Shown here piece after piece: positions 49,135 to 61,100 of a DNA stretch of 64,000 nucleotides. The notes beneath the pieces are model-generated. The model was not told the DNA's origin, did not search any database, and worked only from the letters and a program-made list of their open reading frames with translations. A program made the position numbers and the translations under genes. The stretch covers positions 3,555,525 through 3,619,524 of the forward strand of contig CAIIXF020000004.1 of NCBI GenBank assembly GCA_903813345.2, written 5' to 3'. The DNA is from Owenia fusiformis (taxonomy: Eukaryota > Annelida > Polychaeta > Sabellida > Oweniidae). Numbering within the stretch: position 1 is the stretch's first letter; every line of letters begins with the position of its first letter.

Positions 49135-52100
49135 TTAACCCACCATGCCACTTTGTTGTGTTGCTGTAGCACCCTCTTGTTGACGGAGATTATTCTTTTG
49201 AATGTAGTACAACCACATATCTGACGGGAGGTCTGTTACTTTTTTATTCCTGTAAGAATAAGACAAAAATGAGGATACATCGGTTACTTTTTGACATCTA
49301 TCATCAAAAATTGCATTATGGATCTTTTTTTAATGAAAAGTCAAGGTCGGAATTTTGAATACAAGATGCACACAAAACCGCCTTAAGTTAAAACTTATTT
49401 TATATTATTTCTATTTTCTAAGAAATAAGGGAAGTTTATTGAATTAGTCTATATGAAGTATTTAAGAGGAAATCCATTGTTCAAAACTGAACTTAAACAA
49501 GAATTGATTCATGTGGCACCCTCCTAAACGCAGGCCTGCATGATAATCAGGACAAGACGATGACAATACAGCACTTTGAAAAAGTGCGATAAAAGACCCC
49601 TTCTAAACACAAACAATAAAACATGTACATACGGTCTACTAGAATTATTCTTCTCATTCACGGACAAGCTTGTAAATTTTTCAACGATTTCTTCAGCTGG
49701 TAGTTTGAGTTTTCCCTCAGCGTGTAGTTTCAGTTGCTCCACATTGAACTTTAGCTGATCTGCAATTGAAAAATGTATGAGAAATTAGCATCGAGGTTAA
49801 ATTCAGCAAAATCAGGCAATCAGAACTTTGTCTTTTTCGTAAAATAAGGCTCAAGGTCAGAATGAATACAAATTACAAATTTTATGCCAAAATGTCTTTT
49901 TTGCAGTTATATAACTTTTGAGAATTAGTTCTGATTATATGTATATTATAAGTTGATAGATCCCTTTGTTTGTTTATATAAAGTTAAATACATACAATAA
50001 AATACATACAATAAAGCTTTATAGACTCTGAAACTGGAAGTAGTTGTAATTTTGACTTTTTGTTATAAAATTTCAAATTTACCTGCTTAAACCATACTGA
50101 GTAATATTCCTCAAAGTATAAATAAATATCATATTAGTAAACATACTACATAATATTATATAAATTTCATGACTTGAAATTATCATAAAGTGAGACCAAT
50201 TTAATTTTTCAGTTTTGACACCCACCTTCATCAATAGGACCCAGCAAACTCGCAAGTTCATAAGTCTTCCACGGGCTTAAGTCATGTGGAATTCTGGGAT
50301 ATATATGATAAGGACTCTTCAAGCCAAGTGTTTTGAGCAACTTGGTATAGGGGGCGCTATCGAGAAGTCTGCTTTCTGCTTCCGTGTAATGGATAATGGG
50401 AATATCCTTCCAGAGACCTATAACAGAATAATAAAGATTGAATTTAGTATTAACGCTTAAACGGTTAGGGGGAGCAGATCTGATCTACTAGGGAATTTTT
50501 TGACAAATTTTTATGATCTGAAACTTTCCCGCTTTTTTAAAATTGAATTTGTGATTAATCAAGAAATTTTTGATTGTCAAACCAAAAACTCAAGGTGTTA
50601 ATGAATCTTAGCGTTGCATCAATGAATATTTGGCCCAAGTTTTTATAAAGTCATGGAAAATGATTTAAATGACATAACTGTATAAATCAAAGTTATTATT
50701 GTGGAAAACTTTTCACTGAATTCAAATACGCTATTAAAAAGAAAGAAAATTTAGCCGTTAGAGGTAAAAAGTGCAAATCTCTTAAAACGAGAATTAGCGA
50801 GATTTTAAAGCTATATGGAAACTCCTCTAATCACCTACCATGACATTGAGACATAACTGTACTGGCAGGTAGGACATTCTCCTCACTCAACTTCCTCCCT
50901 CCTGGAAATGTCACAATTAATTAAAACATGATTATTTCAATAGGGTTTAGAAAACAAGTTCAATATGTCAATTTACAAATTAATATGTCATTTGACAAAG
51001 AATGATGGGAACTACTATTTTATTTTATGTTTTTACTTTTTAAAAGACTTAAGAAAAACAATCCCTCAGACCAATAAACTTCTGTAGAGTATGCTAATCC
51101 TGACCTTTCAACAAATGACCTTCAACCCTATAAACCTAATCTCAATAACTGAATAATAAAACAAAGAAATTGAAATCTACAAACCTAATTTAACATAAAC
51201 AGCTTCCAGTAGCTCAGATTTGAGAAAAGAGATTCCGTAACCAAGGCAACCTTTTGTTAACTCGGCCATAATGTTCTCAAGATTGGCATCACGCGACTCA
51301 ACCTGAGGTAAGAGGCTGTCTATATCACTGCCTGTGATTAGTCCAAGGGAATACAGCTTACTGCTTATCTGAAGTTAAAGGTTAAGTGAATGAATGTCAT
51401 ATATATAAAGCTGCATTGTACCTTCAATTCTGTTCAAGTTGACATTCGCGAATTTAACTGCCAGCTGATGGATTAACTTACTGTTTTATGGCTCATGAAT
51501 AAAACCTGCCACTATTCCATTCATATTTAAACGAGCTGGCCATACAAAAGTAGGTTAAACCGTAAGCCAGCAGTTGAATTCACTAATCCTAGGTAAGATT
51601 TGAGTGGAAATATTCATCAAAAAATTCTTCAATTTGATGATGATAAGGTATCATTTCTAAAAGGCTTCCTTCCAATAAATTTCCATTTTCTATTTTTTCA
51701 CTTCCACTTTAAAATAACATCTACAAAATAAGTATACTATTTGAATCAACCTACTTGTTTGACTGACTGAATATTCAGCACTTTTCCCGTCTCTCGTACT
51801 AATTCAGAGATGTCGTCTGTTTCATTGGAGAGCTCAATTATTGTCTCAAGGTCATTGGGGTCTATCTCACATTCATCCTCCATTGTAGCGTCACTAGAAC
51901 CCTCGTCACTACAGGAACTATCACTGGAAAATATGAACCATTTCTTTCAGATTTAACTCTCAGGCATGTTCAGGCTTTCACCAATGTTCACTTTTTGAGA
52001 AATGCCAGGGGGGTCACTTTTGACAATTTTGGTACAAATATGGCCAAAATCACAAAAAAGTGATCAAATGAAAACTGCATGATTTTGAAAAAATGTTGGG

Positions 52101-55100
52101 CCATCGGAGTTCGCTCGAACCCTCAACCCCCCCTGCCATTTGTTACAAATGTCAAATTGTCAATAGCCAAACACCACCTTCCAAACACCGACCACTGAAC
52201 ACCAACTGCCAAACACCATCCATAAAAGAGTTGGAGACTATAACAATATGTGACCATTTCTTGATGTTGACATTAACAGGTAAAAATTGGAAATCAAAAT
52301 AGATTTTCTTTTACCTTGTCTCACTATCATCACTGTCCATTGGCAGATTCCCAACCATTCCATTCACCAAGTTCTCTGGGTCATTCTCTGCTCTTTTTAA
52401 GAACTGATTCATTACGCATTCTATCATATCATTGTGTTCCTGAAAACAAAGTGTAATATTTATGCATCAGTTTCTTCCTGGTTGTTTCATATACTATAAT
52501 AAATTGTGACTAAATATTAAAGCTTTAAACTTCAGTCAAAAAAAATCTATATCGAAATTTATCACACTGCTTATCCCTATATTCTATGCTGCATATTTCT
52601 CTATGATTTTGGTTGTCGTAGATCAAATGTGACTTTTAATTTTATTCCTTGCTTATTCCACTCTTTTCCTCTCTAAAATTTGAATGAACTGTCTGATTTT
52701 CTTGCATTTCTACACAATTTAGAATGCTAACTACTCTATTCTGCATTTCAAAACATGACCCTGTATTAAACAAAGGCTACACTCACCACTGAGAACCAGA
52801 ACTCCTGGTCCATGATGTTCATGAACGTCATGAGAATCTCAGGCTGAAGCAGAAAATCTATAGCATCGCAATCGCCAGCAATGTGGTACATCATGGTACA
52901 AATACACTCGTTCAGTTGAAATCCATTGGTCTCGAATGCTTCTAGTGCTCGTCCATACTGTGCCATGATATTCCTTGATGCAAACCTGAAATATTACATA
53001 ATATCATTGATAGTAGTTCATTGGCAAATTAAAGAGAAACATCTCAGATTGTTTCAAAAACTTATTGGTTTTCTTGCATTAACACTTTCACGACAATTGT
53101 CGCGTATATGCAACAGTAACCATACACGACAATTGCCTGTTAAATGCGACCATGATAATGACCATATTAGATTCTGTCTAACTCTGCCGTTATAGCCCCA
53201 GAAACATCTTTTCGCTTGGTGTAATTGAGAAACCATATTATGGGATGGAACAACGATTTTCAAAAAAGAGTTTTATTTACCAATATTTTCATGATTTTCT
53301 GAAGAATTTATCGGTGTATTTAAATAAATGGTTCTACTTTATTCACTCTCCTCATCCCTTATTTAACGTTTTCAAGTGCATTCAACATTCCAAAAGATGC
53401 CCAATCCTAACTTACATTTCTACATGTTTCTTGATGTCGAATCCTGTCTCCAACTTAGATTTCCTGAGCAAGTCTATGAGAAGAAGCAGATTGTGATTTG
53501 CCATGATAAGATGTTTCAGTGGATCAACCTCTAGGACGCCCTCCATACACTGCGTGATCGCCAGCACAAAGAATCGACCCATATCAGGCTGCTCACTCAG
53601 CTTGACTTTAAAAAAAAGAAAACATTCATTGTAATGCAATTAAACCAAGGCATTAAACCTGCCATTTGTTACAACCACGCCAACCACCAAACAACAGCTG
53701 CTGAACACCAACCACAAAAAAGTTGGAGACTATAACAATATGTCACCACTTCTGGTGGCTGAAATAAAACATACACAAGGATGAATATCGCACTTCTTTG
53801 TTATCAAACATTCAAAACGGCCCTAAGTAATTTTATAAACAAGCATGCCAAAAAAAATAAAAGATCTTGGCACAAATCTGCACAAGTCATTTTTCCTTTA
53901 TTCACAATTCCTCCATTTCAAAATATAGAATGGCTTGTCATGTTATAATTGGCCAAAATGCTTATATCTATGTGCAAAAATAAAACATATAAGACCCCAA
54001 CATCTAAATGATTTCCATACTTACAGATTGTTTGAATCAGGTGATCAGCATTTTCATCAGAGAGTTCAGTCTTTGTGAATGACAACAGTGTAACCATGGC
54101 AATCTTCAGATCTCCAGCAATCAAAGGGAATCTAGAAACAGAGTAAAATCTTAATATCAGAAACAATACATGGAAATCTAGAAACAGAGTGAAATCTTAA
54201 TATCAGAAACAAAACATGGAAATCTAGAAACGGTGAAATCTTAATATCAGAAACAATACATGGTAATCTAGAAACAGAGTAAAATCTTAATATCAGAAAC
54301 AATACATGGTAATCTAGAAACAGAGTAAAATTTTAATATCAGAAACAAAACATGGAAATCTAGAAGCAGAGTAAAATCTTAATATCAGAAACAATACATG
54401 GAAATCTAGAAACAGAGTGAAATCTTAATACCAGAAACAATACATGGAAATCTAGAAATAGAGTAAAATCTTAATATCAGAAACAATACATGGAAATCTA
54501 GAAACAGAGTGAAATCTTAATATCAAAAACAATACATGGAAATCTAGAAACAGAGTGACTATAGATCTTCAGTAATCAAGGGGAATCTAGAAACTAACAG
54601 TAAAATCTTTGAATCTCATAGTTTGTTTTTTCACATTAAGATAAAGCAAGACGTACAGAATATGCCAAGTAGTATTCAGAAAAAAATGATAATGAAAATT
54701 TGAACAAACAAAGGTGATAAGCAAGAGATGTAATTATGTCAGTCATCTCTAAGCTCTTGGGCTTTCCCTCCTCTGAACCACAAACTTAAGAGGACTCACC
54801 TATGACGAGCAATTTCAAATCTTTCAGTTTGGTCTTTAGTAGCCAATATCTCAAGTTCTGTTGTACCCATGTAGAGTAAGACTTCCATGGTCTTCACAAA
54901 AGGAAATTTTCTGGAAAATGGAACATTAAATTGAAAAATTCCAAAAAGACAGTTCATTCAATATCCAAAAATGTGACAGAAATGTTTAAGCGAGCTGAAG
55001 TATTTACTGAAATTAGATTTTACTAGAGCTGTATAAGTGGTACTTTTGCCTAATCATTTAATTTGCCTATTTTTTGCCAGGTTTGGAAAATTAAATGTCA

Positions 55101-58100
55101 GAAATATCATCTTCATAATGTTATCCAATGGGAAGTTCCTTGCCATTAGGAAAATTGGGAAAATGATAAAATTTGACCATTTGGCAAATTAACCACTCGG
55201 ATTAAATACCACTTATACATAAAATACAGTACATTGTCCATACATAACTATTGACACTGTCCCTTCAACATTCTTCCCTTGCATTCTTCATTTACCACCC
55301 CTTCCCATCACTCACAAAAATCAGCTTTGTCTATCAATAACTTTGAACACGAAACCTTACCTGAACTGTTCATGAGGTTTATCGCTGTTCTCAATTGCCT
55401 TTAAGAGGTCCCCTATAAGCCATAAGTAATAGTTGGAGGCATTCTCATCTTCTAACTGTTTAACATACATTTCTAATTTACCAAGTAGGCTTTCGGACAT
55501 CTCTAGGACCTCTGCTCTTAATGTATAGATATGGTCACTGAAAGAAAATGAATGCATCTAAATTAGTTGCTTAAAAGACCCTGTACTCCCCCCCCCCCCC
55601 TTTATCCTATTGCCAGGTAAAGAGTGAAGGTGACGGGGGGGGGGGGGTGGATACAGTCTTTGAGCAAGACCAATCTAAATTATCTGGAATGTCCTTGATT
55701 ATGAAATGAAACAAGTTAAATCTCGTTTCACTTTGAAAAAAATGAAAAAATGCTATTCTATCATTTTATGTAACATTTTATCGTTTTTTTCTACTTTCAT
55801 GTCACATCATTTAATTCTGTACTTAATGTAAAAAATATGACTTATAGTGTTTTTATACTGTTATATATCTATGTAAACATGTTGTCTTTATATTTGCCAG
55901 TATTATCTAAGGAGTCTTACACATTACACTTTTTTACGAATTAAATCAATACTTTTTGCTCTTGTAATAAGCTAATATATGCCAAGTGTCACTGTGTAGT
56001 ACATGTAGTGTTTCTATGTACATACTTTTTACAGTAAATAAATGAAAAAAATATTAAATTTTAATAAATATTCGAGCATGGCTATATAGTCACGCCTTCT
56101 ATAAACTGTAAACAAAAGTCAACATTTCACCCGGGGTATATTCGCGAACATTGCCCCTGGTAATACGTGCAATGTGTGACGTCATAACGGCGGACCATAG
56201 TAATGGCGGAGCATAATTAATATTCGAAACAGTTTGGTGAGTTTTCATGTTCAAATCGTAATATAGACCTCAGAGCAGGTGTAATATCGTAGAATACACC
56301 CCTCACTTCCTTCAGGGTACAGAAAACGTTTGTGCCTAGCCCTCTGGGGTGTATTCAACAATATTACCCCTGCTCTGAGGTCTATATTTCTTAATTAAAT
56401 TTCTTACAAGCTTACCATAATTTCTTTGCTGATTTGACATCGATCGTGTTCCTGCTTTTCTTTAACTGACTAGTTGTGTACACCGATGATGTTACTCGAC
56501 TCATACGTGAGACCTTTTCTCTCTCTAAGAGGCCCTTTTCATGAATTTCCGCCTATAAAGAAACTTGTTAATATCATGATAGAGATTTCATAAGCTCCCT
56601 AGAGGCTCATAAAAAGCCAAGTGATAATTGATTTTTTTTCTTTAAATTTTTTTCTAAGTTTTCAACCTTTAGCAAAAATCTGATCTTTTCAAAAATCCCA
56701 CTTGTAATGTTTAACATGTTTCAAAACTTATCAGTTTCAATATCATTGTAAAAATCTATATAGTTTAAAAAATAGTAGTGTATTTCAAAAAAATGTATCT
56801 GGTGGATACCTGCATTGGGAACAGAAGTGCCAAGACTTGAGTGATGTTATTGCTCCAGCAGCCCTGAAAAAAGAATAATTTATTTAATGATGTTTAATGA
56901 TTCTTAAATGATCATTTCAAATCAAAAGAATTTTATTTTTCAATGAATTGATCAGATTAATGCCGTGGTCACATTTGCTCCGATTTTCAGCACCAGCGCC
57001 CGACCGATGAGTATTTTGTTCAAAATTGAATACAATTTTGAACAATGTACTCAATCGATCGGCCGAGCACCGTAAAAATGGAGCAAATGTGACCACGGCA
57101 TAAGTTGTTTTGGTAAAAGTGAAATGTCTCCATTTAAAGGCCTTATCAGTTTACCAAATCAGAAAAACACTGGGTGTCAATAAAGACTTTTTGCGATTAC
57201 AATATAAATCTCTTACCCTCATAAAGAAACTTAATAGATATATGTATATAAATAAATGAATTCTTACCAATTGAGATCGCTTTAAGTAGGCAGAAATGAT
57301 TGCTCCTAAATCATTCTCGAATAAATTCCTGCAAATAAAATATATATGATTGATTTTCATCCCATCTTTATTCCAATTTAATACATTTAAATAACAGTAC
57401 ATTGACTGCCAAAGTTAGATACAATGGTGGCAATTTTAATCAACAAGTGTTTTATATCCACAATAAAGGGGTACAAGAAACAAACAAAAAAGATATGGTT
57501 TAGGACACCTCATTTTTAAATGGTATAAGAAGGATGTTCAACGTATATACAATTTTGAATGGCCTTATACACTGAAAACACGGTCAAATAAATGAAATGA
57601 ATGCAAAAACATAAAGATGAGTTTTCTGATGTGGGGATGTCTCATAAAGTATGTTCCTAATGAGAAAAAATAGATTGTCCACTTACAATGCAAATAGGTA
57701 AAGATGAGTTTTCTGATGAGGGGATGTCTCATAAAGTATGTTCCTAATGAGCAAAAACATATCGTTCACAATCCTGATTCTCTCCTCATCAAAGTCATAT
57801 TCTCCGTTCTGAAAGAACATATCATATCTTTATATTAATCATATGCTATCATTAACATGTCATATATCATAAATTATATGTTATATATTCTTTCTTGATC
57901 ATTTATACTTCACATAATATAATTTATACATTTTTCTCATTTGTACATTATAATTCTTCTTTCTTTTTCATTTGTACATCATATATATTTTGTACATTAT
58001 ACATTTTCATTTGGACAAAATATATCTTCTTTCTTTATCAATTTTACATTATACATTATCATTTGTACATCATATGTCTCCCTTTGTATATCATTTGTAT

Positions 58101-61100
58101 TTCTTATATTATCATGTTGTTCATTATATGTTTTCATTTTTATTGTATTTAATGATTTGTACATTATATGTTTTCATTTTTATTGTATTTAATGATTTGT
58201 ACATTATATATTTTCATTTTTATTGTATTTAATGATTTGTACATTACATATTTTCATTTTTATTGTATTTAATGATTTGTACATTATATGTTTTCATTTT
58301 TATTGTATTTAATGATTTGTACATTATATATTTTCATTTTTATTGTATTTAATGATTTGTTCATTATATGTTCTCATTTTTATTGTATTTAATGATTTGT
58401 ACATTATTTATTTTCATTTTTATTGTATTTAATGATTTGTACATTATATGTTTCATTTTTATTGTATTTAATGATTTGTAAATTATATTTTTTCATTTTA
58501 ATTGTATTTTACGATTTGTACATAATGTTTTCATTTTATTGTATTTAATGATTTGTACATTATATGTTTTCATTTTCATTGTATTTAATGATTTGTACAT
58601 TATATATTTTTATTGTATTTAATGATTTGTACATTATGTTCTCATTTTTATTGTCTTTAATGATTTGTACATTATATGTTTTCATTTTCATTGTATTTAA
58701 TGATTTGTGTATTATATATTTTTATTGTATTTAATGATTTGTGCATTATATATATTCATTTTTTTTGTATTTAATGATTTGTACATTATATGTTTTCATT
58801 TTTATTGTATTTAATGATTTGTACATTATGTTTTCATTTTTATTGTATTTAATGATTTGTACATTATATTTTTCCATTTTTATTGTATTTTACGATTTGT
58901 ACATTATGTTTTCATTTTTATTGTATATAATGATTTGTACATTATATTTTTCCATTTTTATTGTATTTTACGATTTGTACATTATGTTTTCATTTTTATT
59001 GTATTTAATGATTGGTGCATTATATGTTTTCATTTTTATTGTATTTAATGATTGGTACATTAAATGTTTTCATTTTTATTGTATTTTACGATTTGTACCG
59101 GTCCCTCAACAAGCCTGAACTATTGAACTGATACCTTGATTATAACACATCAACAAGCATGAACTATTTAACTGGTCCCTTTATTATAACACATCAACAA
59201 GCATGAACTATTGAACTGGTCCCTTGATTATAACACATCAACAAGCATGAACTATTGAACTGGTCCCTTGATTATAACACATCAACAAGCATGAACTATT
59301 GAACTGGTCCCTTGATTATAACACATCAACAAGCATGAACTATTGAACTGATACCTTGATTATAACACATCAACAAGCATTAACTATTTAACTGGTCCCT
59401 TTATTATAACACATCAACAAGCATGAACTATTGAACTGGTCCCTTGATTATAACACATCAACAAGCATGAACTATTGAACTGGTCCCTTGATTATAACAC
59501 ATCAACAAGCATGAACTATTGAACTGGTCCCTTGATTATAACATATCAATAAGCATGAACTATTGAACTGGTCCCTTGATTATAACACATCAACAAGCAT
59601 GAACTATTGAACTGGTCCCTTGATTATAACACATCAACAAGCATGAACTATTGAACTGGTCCCTTGATTATAACACATCAACAAGCATGAACTATTGAAC
59701 TGGTCCCTTGATTATAACACATCAACAAGCATGAACTATTGAACTGATCTCTTGATTATTACACATCAGCCAGCATGTCGTGTTCGTGTCATGTTTCAAC
59801 CCAAAGGGATGAGAAAATAATTAAAAACATCGCTATGGCAACCCTTTTACCTAAGAATATAACATCAGCATATGTGTGCAGTTTTTGAACATAAAACAAA
59901 GATGAACAAGTGATTTTGTATTAAAATTTTGAATATCTTCTGCATGCAGGAACTTTTCCCAAATTTTACAGAAAATAACTCACTTGACTGAAATTTCTGG
60001 AAATAGTGAAATGAAATCACTAGATATGAATAGAATGATTTTTAAATCGAGGGAAAATCACATAATGTAATATCCTGTTCAAAAGGAAATTAAAACAATG
60101 GGTTTCCTTCAAAACAGTTTGAGGTTTTTATGTTTAAAATGGAAAATTCTGTAAAAAGAGTAGAATAAGCAAGAAATAAAGTGAACAGGCATGTAGTCAA
60201 CACTCTAAATTTTAAAGAAATGGTATAACATGAGGAAATTCATTCAAAATTTTGAGAAAAAGTGTAAAATAACATGACCATCAAACCATTTCTATGGGCT
60301 TGCTAACCCAACAGTGCATCATATTAACACATATTAACAAGATGTTGGTCTCAATAAGATGTTGTTTTCAATAATACTACTGGCTCCTGGTTTCGATCAT
60401 TTTCGAATCCCTCATTTCGATACTCATCACATATTTCTGTTTCACTTAAAACGTGGATTAAGAGAAATGATCTGACATTGTTATATCACCATCTTCTTCA
60501 CTCTTTCAGTTTACAATCTCTGAACTCACGAAGCTAATCAGAGTGTGTCGTTGAAATACCATTTTTGATGACTACATCTCAGGGCTGAGAAGAAATGAGA
60601 TGTCATGGTTTATCATGATGGTAATTTCCTTTGCCACAATTGCATGGTAATGACCATACATTTAGCACGTGTTCCTTCCAGTTTGCTGATTGGTTGAGCA
60701 AACTTCAGAGTGGTAGGTTAGAAATGATTTATGATCCGGACTGTCACAGGCAAGTCATGGGGACAGGGTTGCTAAACTGTAATATCAGTGATCTCCCCAT
60801 GTCACTTTTACCGGGGGCTCCCCCTACTTGAAACCAAAGGCCCCCCAGTTGGCACCCAGTTTGAATCTGCACTTTAACTTCTGATTTGAAAAATGAGTGA
60901 AGTAAGCACCTACACTGAGATATTGTGAGCGTAGCGAGTGCTGATTTTTTCAGACTTGAAATTTTGCACCCAGTTGAAAATCTTTTTTGGGGAGAACACT
61001 GAATATAATCTATACCGGGCAGCGGGTACTTTAACAAGACTGCATACAGGATAATGATAATGACGACGTATGGGTCAAAAACTATGTTTTGACAACTTTT

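Noticed and set aside
57895-59118. Several 83-125 codon frames rich in Phe, Ile and Tyr
   Set aside because: They come from the 40-bp AT-rich minisatellite within a tim intron and repeat the same peptide in every frame.
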